NCBI GenBank assembly: GCA_002434595.1
Contig: DJKK01000276.1
Location: forward strand, 1 to 9,066
Source: Alphaproteobacteria bacterium UBA6544
GTDB lineage: Bacteria > Pseudomonadota > Alphaproteobacteria > UBA8366
Direction of reading: 5' to 3'
Length of the DNA stretch: 9,066 nucleotides
Shown piece after piece: positions 1-5,825 of this stretch. The notes under the pieces are model-generated. The model was not told the DNA's origin and did no database searches. It saw only the letters and a program-made list of their open reading frames with translations. Positions within the stretch are counted from its first letter, which is position 1. Each line of letters starts with the position of its first letter. The translations under genes and the position numbers were made by a program.

Positions 1-278
1 CCACGCTTCTTCGCGGCATCAACGTCGATGTGCTCGAAGCCAACGGAAAACGTGGCTACGGCTTTCACTGAAGGCGCAAGATTCTCGATGACCTCGGCGC
101 TGAAATGTTCCGTGCTGCAAGTCAGGATGGCGTCGACACCTTTACTGCCTTTGATTAGGTCATTGGCCCTCATCTGCGCATCCGAATTGTTCAGGATCGC
201 GTCGTAGTCACGCACTGCCCGTGCTTCAACGTCTTCTGGCAGTTTACGCGTGAGCAGTAGAATAGGTTTGTCTGCCAT
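1..278 (-). CDS. D-isomer specific 2-hydroxyacid dehydrogenase, N-terminal fragment cut by window edge
   Basis: Reading the minus strand from ATG at 278-276 gives about 92 residues starting MADKPILLLTRKLPEDVEAR and continuing past the left edge. The stretch ATFSVGFEHIDVDAAKKR near the end is the typical first-domain motif of the glyoxylate/hydroxypyruvate reductase (GyaR/GhrB-like) branch of NAD(P)-dependent D-2-hydroxyacid dehydrogenases, which reduce 2-keto acids in the cytoplasm. The Rossmann fold and the catalytic Arg/Glu/His lie outside the window, so the substrate cannot be judged. A GGAAG ribosome-binding site lies about 8 bases before the ATG, which supports this start. The gene is divergent from the eipB-like gene, with 74 bases between the two starts. 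The family is fairly certain from the conserved motif; the exact enzyme is not. Confidence 0.8.
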   Translation of the reverse strand, partial: MADKPILLLTRKLPEDVEARAVRDYDAILNNSDAQMRANDLIKGSKGVDAILTCSTEHFSAEVIENLAPSVKAVATFSVGFEHIDVDAAKKR

Positions 279-352
279 AGGATTTCTTCCTTTCATTTGC
301 GGTCCAGAGGCGCTTCACTTCGCTATAGGCCTGACATAATCCTTCAAGAGAA

Positions 353-1198
353 ATGCGAATCCAACCCTTGCCTATTTTTCAAACCCTGATCGCCCACTGT
401 GGCGTTGTGTTGGCGGGTGTCTTGGCGCTGTTTTTGTCGGTGCCAGGACAACTGCGCGCCGAAATTATTATTGTGCCGCATCAGGCGGGCTATACGCTGG
501 ATATCAATCGCACCAACCTCGACAGCCAGGTATCTGATGCCAATGGCGCCTTGGTATATACTTGGGGGGAGACATGCGACGGCTGGACTGTTGAGCAGCG
601 ATTCTTGCTGAACATCGTCCAGAGGAACGGAAATGCGGTCCAGCTGATCGCCGTTTCATCGACATGGGAGGCGAAGGACGGCAGTCGCTTACGCTTCAAT
701 ATCAAGCGTGAGCGGAATGGCGAGACAGTCGAAAAAATTCGAGGAGAGGCACACCTGAATGCTGCCGATGAATCGGGATATGCCGAGTTTGAATTACCAA
801 AGCCGGCGCGCATCAAGCTCCCAAAATCGACGGTATTTCCGACGATGCACACGCTTCGCCTGATGCGTCGGGCAACGAATGGCGTCAAGACCGACCGTCA
901 GTTCGTATTTGATGGCTCGGAGCTCGAGGAGGCGAGCCCTGTCTCTGCATTCATCCTGCCACCGAAGATGCCCAAAAAGCCAAACCCAATTCTCAAGCCG
1001 CCGCTTGGGCCTTATGAGACTCGAAGTATAAATCTTGCGTTTTTCGCGCCCACAGGCAGCGCTCCGGAGCCGGAGTTCGAGATGTCGATTGCACTTCAGG
1101 ATAACGGAATTGCACCGAGTCTTCTGCTCGATTACGGAGATTATGCGGTGCAAGGTACTTTGGTGCGATTAAAGGAGTTGGATAAACCGGACTGCTGA
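353..1198 (+). CDS. eipB: EipB-like DUF1849 periplasmic envelope-integrity protein
   Basis: This 281-residue protein has an N-terminal signal peptide: a hydrophobic core at about residues 13-30 and a likely signal-peptidase I site after LRA (Ala36). The mature part matches the DUF1849 family. It opens with PHQAGYTLDI, continues with a Cys-Asp-Gly-Trp motif around residue 75, has STWE followed by LRFN, then FPTMHTLRL and FDGSE, and ends with LDYGDYAVQGTLVRLKEL. The founding member, Brucella EipB, is a periplasmic beta-spiral protein needed for envelope integrity and stabilised by a disulfide between an early Cys and one near the C-terminus. Cys75 and the last residue, Cys281, could form the same bond here. 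The start has a short AAGAG site just upstream. The gene ends 8 bases before the convergent dinB stop, with no terminator between them. Family assignment is from remembered motifs; the envelope role is inferred from the family. Confidence 0.82.
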   Translation: MRIQPLPIFQTLIAHCGVVLAGVLALFLSVPGQLRAEIIIVPHQAGYTLDINRTNLDSQVSDANGALVYTWGETCDGWTVEQRFLLNIVQRNGNAVQLIAVSSTWEAKDGSRLRFNIKRERNGETVEKIRGEAHLNAADESGYAEFELPKPARIKLPKSTVFPTMHTLRLMRRATNGVKTDRQFVFDGSELEEASPVSAFILPPKMPKKPNPILKPPLGPYETRSINLAFFAPTGSAPEPEFEMSIALQDNGIAPSLLLDYGDYAVQGTLVRLKELDKPDC

Positions 1199-1206
1199 CT
1201 GCAGTC

Positions 1207-2397
1207 TCATTCATCACCGAGACGTTCGGCCAGTGCAAACAAATCGGGTGGGTCGGCTTCCGACGCATCAGTCAGATCACCGACGCCAACGCCGATCAGT
1301 CGAAAGGTTCTCCCATCCGCTTCCGCCGTGAGTAGCGCTTTTGCCACATCGAAAATAATGTCAGCCTGTTGGGTTGGGTCTGTGAGCTTTCTGGCGCGGG
1401 TCAACAAGCGGAAATCCGACTGCTTCAACTTGACCATAACCCCGCGCCCGGCGAGATCCTTATTCTGTAGACGTCGGGCAACGGTATCGCAGAGGGGAAC
1501 TATCCGGTCGACCAAGGGGCATAGAGCGCCAATGTCCGAAGCGAATGTCGTTTCCGCGGAAATACTCTTGGTGGGTGAATTGGGCTCGACGCTCCGTGTG
1601 TCTTCGCCGCGGGAAAACTGATACAGCCGTTGTCCGATGGCGCCGTAACGCGCCATGAGTTCACGTTCCTCGATATGCTGTAGTTGGCCTATTTTTGTGA
1701 TCCCGTCGCGTCGCAGCTTGCCCGCCAGTGATTTGCCGACACCCCACAAGATGCCGACCGGACGTTCAGACAAGAAGTCGAGGGCCTCTGTTCGCCCGAT
1801 AACCGCAAACCCGCGTGGTTTGTCGAGATCGGAGGCAATCTTTGCGAGGAATTTATTGTAGCTGAGGCCGATACTGGCGCTTACCCCGACGCGTTCCTCT
1901 ATGCGCAGTACTAGAGACGCCAGGCGCATCGCTGCGCTTGGACCTCCCGTGCTGACAGGCTCGGTTAGGTTGAGGAAGGCCTCGTCGATTGACAGCGGCT
2001 GTACGAGGGGGGTCAATTCACGCATCAGACCACGGATTTCCTCGCCGACACGTCTGTATTTCGCCATGTTCGGCCTTATTACAACGGCATCCGGGCAGGC
2101 GCGACGTGCCTTGAACATGGGCATGGCCGAACGAACACCATAGAGCCTGGCCACGTAGCATGCGGCGGCGACGACTCCGCGTTGTCCACCCCCGATGATC
2201 ACCGGCTTATCAGCGAGTTCCGGATTATCCCGTTTTTCGACCGAGGCGTAGAAGGCGTCGCAATCGATGTGGGCAATCGTGAGGTCGTGCAGTTCCGCGT
2301 GCTCGACGAGGCGGGGCGAGCCGCATTGCCGACACCGGCCGCCGTCAGGCATTGCAGGGAAATCGGCGAGGCATGTGCGGCAGAGTGTCTCCGTCAC
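1207..2397 (-). CDS. dinB: DNA polymerase IV (Y-family translesion polymerase) with N-terminal Cys4 knuckle
   Basis: This 396-residue Y-family polymerase copies past damaged template bases. The palm motif IDCDAFY (residues 44-50) supplies metal-binding Asp45, and Tyr50 sits at the steric-gate position. SIDEAFL (136-142) supplies Asp138 and Glu139. LSYNKFLAKIASDLDKP follows at 178-194, then the helix-hairpin-helix region at about 212-240 and a little-finger domain to about 375. PPDLFAL near the C-terminus resembles a weak beta-clamp binding motif. The N-terminus carries CxxC-x12-CxxC (Cys6, Cys9, Cys22, Cys25), a likely zinc knuckle typical of many alphaproteobacterial DinB proteins. I chose GTG at 2397: it overlaps the upstream ROK stop as GTGA, has GGAAGG 9 bases before it, and begins just before the Cys knuckle. 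The frame stays open to an ATG at 2529, but that stretch reads the ROK gene out of frame. Other possible starts are ATG 2418 and 2424. Confidence 0.93.
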   Translation of the reverse strand: MTETLCRTCLADFPAMPDGGRCRQCGSPRLVEHAELHDLTIAHIDCDAFYASVEKRDNPELADKPVIIGGGQRGVVAAACYVARLYGVRSAMPMFKARRACPDAVVIRPNMAKYRRVGEEIRGLMRELTPLVQPLSIDEAFLNLTEPVSTGGPSAAMRLASLVLRIEERVGVSASIGLSYNKFLAKIASDLDKPRGFAVIGRTEALDFLSERPVGILWGVGKSLAGKLRRDGITKIGQLQHIEERELMARYGAIGQRLYQFSRGEDTRSVEPNSPTKSISAETTFASDIGALCPLVDRIVPLCDTVARRLQNKDLAGRGVMVKLKQSDFRLLTRARKLTDPTQQADIIFDVAKALLTAEADGRTFRLIGVGVGDLTDASEADPPDLFALAERLGDE

Positions 2398-2849
2398 AGC
2401 GCGACACCTTCCGGCCATAGACATGCGGCGCCGCGCACTAAAATGCCGCTGCCGGTGCGGAGAATTGCACCGCACACGATCTCGGCGCCCGCCGCAGCGC
2501 CGGCATGTGCTCTGGATATCGCAAAACAATTGGCATCATTCAGCAGATGTACCGGACGATCGAAGCGCGCGGCTAAATCGCGGTCGAGAGGGTGACCGTT
2601 GAAGGACGAGTTATAGGCGTTCTTGATCAGGCCTGTGGCGGCGAAAATAATGCCCGGTATTCCGAAACCAAGGGTGCATCGTCGACCAAGTTCTGATTCA
2701 ATTGACCCGACAAGATGCGCAATGGCATCGGCCGTTGCGACATAGTCTCCGCGGCGTGTCGGAATTCGACGCCATAGGTGCAATTTGCCATCCCTGTCGA
2801 GTGCCGTCGCCTCGAGCTTGGTGCCGCCGATATCGATCCCTATCCTCAT
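2394..2849 (-). pseudogene. Truncated ROK-family sugar kinase (N-terminal half only)
   Basis: The frame encodes 151 residues, while ROK kinases such as fructokinase/Mak and NagK are about 300. The N-terminus is textbook: MRIGIDIGGTKLEA is the first phosphate-binding loop (Asp6, Gly8, Gly9, Thr10). GFGIPG (61-66), ATGLIKNAYN (71-80) and NDANCFA (104-110) follow, with catalytic base Asp105. After that it decays. The expected GTGxGGG phosphate-2 loop reads RTGSGI at 131-136, losing the first Gly and the Gly run. The frame then stops after LWPEGVAL, before GEWGH and the zinc-binding CGRRGC. The sequence downstream is dinB, so the second half is physically missing. A complete kinase is impossible without the C-terminal domain. 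It may still be transcribed and translated, feeding ribosomes to dinB through the GTGA overlap. The start is ATG at 2849-2847. I call it a truncated gene, though a short functional ORF cannot be excluded. Confidence 0.75.
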
Positions 2850-2946
2850 TGGCGGCGGCTTAACGAAAACTCGATTTCGATGACATGGTTGGTGTTACTG
2901 CGATTGTGTCGATTTGTGTCGGCATTATCATAGCAATAGTTGGGGA

Positions 2947-2961
2947 TTAAGGCATTCTTAC
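2947..2961 (+). promoter_or_regulatory. Possible CtrA-binding box upstream of divK
   Basis: TTAAGGCATTCTTAC matches the alphaproteobacterial CtrA consensus TTAA-N7-TTAA at 7 of 8 defined positions with the correct 7-base spacer. It lies 65 bases before the divK start, in the divergent ROK/divK spacer. CtrA control of divK is known in Caulobacter. The match is to a short, AT-rich motif, so chance is possible. No GANTC methylation site and no convincing -35/-10 pair was seen in this spacer. Confidence 0.35.
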
Positions 2962-3025
2962 CATTTCTGTGCGCACCGAGAGTGGTTGCGAATTTTTCGG
3001 CCTGGTTTTGCGAGCTTTTCTGAAT

Positions 3026-3391
3026 ATGGCTAAGAAAGTTTTGATTGTTGAGGACAATGAACTGAACATGAAACTGTTTCATGATCTGCTCGAGTCGAAA
3101 GGTTACGGCATCATTCAGACGCGTGACGGCATGGAAGCACTCAAGATTGCGCGTGTGCAGATGCCCGACCTGATCCTGATGGACATTCAGCTGCCCGAGG
3201 TATCTGGCCTCGACGTGACGAAATGGCTCAAGGCGGACGACAATCTTAAGCAGATTCCCGTCATCGCCGTCACCGCGTTCGCCATGAAGGGCGACGAGGA
3301 GAAAATCCGGAAATGTGGCTGCGAGGCTTATATTGCGAAGCCGATATCCGTGACGAATTTTCTGGAGACAGTGGAGCAGTTTCTCAAATAG
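3026..3391 (+). CDS. divK: DivK single-domain response regulator (cell-cycle receiver)
   Basis: This 121-residue protein is a lone receiver domain with no output domain and is nearly collinear with Caulobacter DivK. It has the acidic pair Glu9/Asp10 in VLIVEDNELNMKLFHDLL, phospho-acceptor Asp53 in LILMDIQLPE, Thr83 in AVTAFAMKGDEE, and Lys105 in EAYIAKPISV. In the characterised system DivK is phosphorylated by DivJ and dephosphorylated by PleC. It then acts allosterically on DivL/CckA and on PleD to control CtrA and polarity. All signature residues are intact, so the protein looks functional. I set the start at ATG 3026, where homology begins (MAKKVLIVED). The frame is open upstream to 2969, but those 19 residues are unlike DivK. 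The ribosome-binding site is weak. The pleD relic follows after 6 bases, which keeps the classic divK-pleD order. Upstream is a possible CtrA box. Confidence 0.95.
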   Translation: MAKKVLIVEDNELNMKLFHDLLESKGYGIIQTRDGMEALKIARVQMPDLILMDIQLPEVSGLDVTKWLKADDNLKQIPVIAVTAFAMKGDEEKIRKCGCEAYIAKPISVTNFLETVEQFLK

Positions 3392-3397
3392 GCGACG

Positions 3398-4767
3398 ATG
3401 ACTGCCCGTGTCTTAGTAGTAAACGACCCGCTTCCCAATTTGAAACTCCTGGATGCAAAGATCTCCAATGAATATTTGGAGGTCGAGACGGCGATTAATG
3501 GCGCGGACGACCTCGTCGCAATCGAGACGGACCCTTCGGATATCGTGTTGTTGGACACCAAGATGCCGGGTATGGACGGGTTCTAGGTTTAGGAGACGAT
3601 CAAGGTGAATCTCGATACCGCGCATCTTACCGGCGTCATGGTGACTGCCCTCTCCGATCGCGCCGACAGGGTGCGCGGTCTGGAATCATCCGCCGACGAC
3701 TTTCTGACGAAGCCGGTCGCCGATGGCGCCCTTTTTGCGCGTATCCGGTAATTGGTGCGTCTCAAGATGCTTATGGACGAATGACGTCTGCGCGAGCGGA
3801 CGTCGGAGAGCCTTGCGGTTCCGGGGTGGTGACCCGGTTCCGGCTATGGAGACCGGCAAAGATGCTCGAATCCTGATCGTGATAGGCAAGGAATTCTAAG
3901 CTACGCTACTCGCTGAAATACTGGTCTCGGACTGATATTAGACGGCGGTCATCGCCAATCCACAGGAGACGATTTAACGCCTGACTGCGGAAGACTTCGA
4001 CATGATCGTTATCGAACTGCGGCTAGAAGATCAGGACGCTCTTGGTCTATGCACGGGTATTCGGTCGGGCGATGCCTTGAGACAATCCGATCATATTGCA
4101 TGCGGAAGAGATGGATGCAGATCGATTGGCCAAGGTGATGAACCCCGGTTTCAACGACTATGTTCTGCGCCCTTTAGACAGCAATGAGTTGCTCGCACGC
4201 TGCCGGACACACGTTCGCCGCCGGCGGAATCAGTAAAATTTGCACGACAATTATCAATGCAGTTTCGAAATGTCGCTGACCGACGGGCTGACCGAGCTAT
4301 ACGACCGACGCTACCAGGAAGCGTATCTCGGCGGTTTGATCGATCGGGATTCCGGCGGTCGACGGCATCTATCGGTGGTCATGTTCGACATCGGCCATTT
4401 CAAGAAGATCGATGATCCGTACGGCCATTCCTAAGGTGACGAGGTGCTCCAGTAACTTTGCGCCCGAATTATGAAAGGCGCACGAATTTTTGATACGGTG
4501 GCGTGCTACGACGGCGAAAAATTCGTCGTCGTCATGCCGGAAACCGATATCAATGCGGCAATGACCGCTACAGAGCGATTGCGGCACGGTGTTGGAGTCT
4601 GGCCATTTACCGCCATAACCACCGGCCAGAAGCTCGAGTTAACAATTAGAATCGGCGTTACTGAGGTCGATGTTACCGTGGACGACACGACGACCAGCCT
4701 GAACCACCGAGCGGATGAGGCCCTGAACGCGGCCAAGTCGGCCGTCAAAAATCGGGTGCAGTACTGA
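3398..4767 (+). pseudogene. pleD: Decayed pleD: REC-REC-GGDEF diguanylate cyclase response regulator
   Basis: PleD normally makes cyclic di-GMP and is about 455 residues; this relic spans the same length. Frame 1 (from 3398) gives the first receiver: RVLVVNDP has the first pocket Asp changed to Asn, Asp53 survives in MPGMDGF, then come VTALSDRADR and FLTKP. Stops fall at 3584, 3590, 3749, 3782 and 3830. A frameshift near 3790-3845 leads to the second receiver (ARILIVIGKEF onward), with stops at 3897, 3933, 3939 and 3975. A second +1 shift near 4086 restores homology (EEMDADRLAK, NDYVLRPLD). The GGDEF domain (about 4258-4764; TDGLTELYDRRYQEA) has stops at 4432 and 4453, after a linker stop at 4234. 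GGEEF reads DGEKF; Asn in KIND is now Asp. The RxxD inhibitory-site motif (RIFD) remains. The only undisturbed 5' reading frame is 62 codons. It still sits directly behind divK. Confidence 0.93.
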
Positions 4768-4893
4768 AAGGCCGGGAAGAATTAGGACACGGCGGCTGTT
4801 TCGGCCGGTTAAGATCGGGTTAGGATTGCTCTCAGAATCACAAATGCCGCCCAAGTAGGCGGCATATCCAGAACGTCAATAAAGTCCGAGGTA
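4768..4893. other. Tail-to-tail spacer between the pleD relic and rpmG
   Basis: I see no gene in these 126 bases. They separate the plus-strand pleD relic from the minus-strand rpmG stop and hold the hairpin at 4844-4865 plus an orphan CtrA-like motif at 4809-4823 that I reject. Confidence 0.6.
4844..4865 (-). terminator. rpmG: Hairpin, likely terminator of the rnr-to-rpmG block
   Basis: ATGCCGCC and GGCGGCAT form a perfect 8-bp stem around a 6-base loop, 28 bases past the rpmG stop codon. On the minus strand the stem is followed by TTGTGATTCT, so the T-tract is weak. On the plus strand the stem is followed by ATATCC, with no T-run. It best fits the end of the minus-strand operon and may also block readthrough from the pleD relic. 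Confidence 0.55.
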
Positions 4894-5061
4894 TTACTTG
4901 ATCTTGCCTTCCTTGAACTCGACGTGCTTCCGCACGACCGGATCGTATTTCCGCATGCTGAGCTTTTCCGTCTGCGTGCGCGGATTTTTCTTTGTGACGT
5001 AGTAATAGCCTGTGTCAGCCGTGCTGACGAGCTTGACCAAAATCGTACTAGCTTTTGCCAT
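4894..5061 (-). CDS. rpmG: 50S ribosomal protein L33 (bL33)
   Basis: The minus strand from ATG at 5061-5059 encodes a 55-residue basic protein beginning MAKASTILVKLVSTADTGYY. It continues with VTKKNPRTQTEKLSMRKYDP and ends VVRKHVEFKEGKIK. This is the standard bL33 pattern at the usual length. It has no cysteines, so it is the zinc-independent (C-minus) form. The protein binds the large ribosomal subunit near the E site. It is the last gene of the minus-strand block rnr, S41 protease, Nudix, rpmG, 66 bases after the Nudix stop and just before a hairpin terminator. GAG in CGAGACC just upstream is the only ribosome-binding-site candidate and sits rather close to the ATG. Confidence 0.97.
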   Translation of the reverse strand: MAKASTILVKLVSTADTGYYYVTKKNPRTQTEKLSMRKYDPVVRKHVEFKEGKIK

Positions 5062-5127
5062 GGTCTCGTATCCGTTTACCGAGGCGACAAGAAGCGCACG
5101 ATAGCGTCTCGGGGTTCCAAGTCAAGC

Positions 5128-5823
5128 TCATTCGCGTTGAATCACCCGTATACCCTTGCGGCGCGTCAACACGGGTGTCTTTCCGTCCGCGCATTCAGGC
5201 CGCTCGAGACGCCAATTTCGCCAAGCCTCCTCTAGGACGAATTGCGTCACTCCCATGATCTTGAGGTGCGACATGACATGGCGGAGCGGATGCCAGCCGA
5301 TATCTTCCAATTCGTTGGTCTCAAAAAGCGCGCCGCCGACTTTCCCGCCGTCCGCCATGAAGAAGCGCGTATCGAAACGGATGGGTGAATGGGTCGGTGT
5401 TACCGCACGAACGATGTAGTCCAGTTGTGCTGGCGAGGGTATCAATCCCGCATCGCAAAAGGCGCGGGTCGCTGCTGTGTTTCGGGTCGGCTCGAACGTA
5501 CCCGTCTTGCCGACGAGGACGCCGGTCTCTTCCCAAGTCTCTCTTATGGCGGTCCAGGCCAAAGCCCGTGCACGACGCGATCCGCCGTGACGCGCCAGAC
5601 GGACCTCGACATCGTGGCGCAAGTCGAGCATGGAGGCCACGGCGTGATCGCCCCGCTCAAGCGCGCCGCCGGGGAATACGTACACGCCGGGCATGAAGCG
5701 AGCGGACATCGGGCGGCGACCCAGCAGGACATCGGGATTTTGTTTCTCTCCTCGCAGTAAGACAAGACTCGCGGCATGTCGCGGTCGTACCGGTGGTTGC
5801 GATCGGGATTCCGGTTGCGTCAT
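5128..5823 (-). CDS. Nudix hydrolase with interrupted Nudix box (NUDT7/NUDT19-like)
   Basis: This protein of about 231 residues has the fold start RHAASLVLLRG, then VLLGRRP and FMPGVYVFPGGALE (44-56). The catalytic helix AIRETWEETGVLVG (92-105) carries the RExxEExG residues Arg94, Glu95, Glu98, Glu99 and Gly101. In a canonical box the Gly and this helix are about 14 residues apart; here about 30 extra residues separate them, as in NUDT19 and related acyl-CoA diphosphatases. Such enzymes cleave a nucleoside diphosphate linked to another moiety using Mg2+; the substrate here is unknown. I prefer ATG 5823-5821. A TTG at 5829 would overlap the protease stop by 4 bases and add two residues. Either way the gene is tightly coupled to the protease upstream. 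The C-terminal part (FDTRFFMAD, then FETNELEDIGWHPL) is typical of the same subfamily. Confidence 0.85.
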   Translation of the reverse strand: MTQPESRSQPPVRPRHAASLVLLRGEKQNPDVLLGRRPMSARFMPGVYVFPGGALERGDHAVASMLDLRHDVEVRLARHGGSRRARALAWTAIRETWEETGVLVGKTGTFEPTRNTAATRAFCDAGLIPSPAQLDYIVRAVTPTHSPIRFDTRFFMADGGKVGGALFETNELEDIGWHPLRHVMSHLKIMGVTQFVLEEAWRNWRLERPECADGKTPVLTRRKGIRVIQRE

Positions 5824-5825
5824 GT

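Noticed and set aside
2398..2529. Longer dinB start at ATG 2529
   Set aside because: The extra 44 residues are the ROK gene read out of frame, rich in Arg and Cys and without DinB similarity.
2969..3025. N-terminal extension of DivK from ATG 2969
   Set aside because: The 19 extra residues are unlike any DivK, and homology begins exactly at Met 3026. The extension would also overlap the start of the promoter region.
3398..4767. Stop-codon recoding or programmed frameshifting to make a full PleD
   Set aside because: All three stop codons occur (six TAA, three TAG, three TGA), at positions that would encode different residues. Two frame changes lie at unrelated sites, and active-site residues are also lost. 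Neighbouring genes use ordinary stops. Decay explains this better.
4809..4823. Second CtrA-like motif, TTAA-N7-TTAG
   Set aside because: It lies between convergent gene ends with no start codon to control, so it is probably chance.
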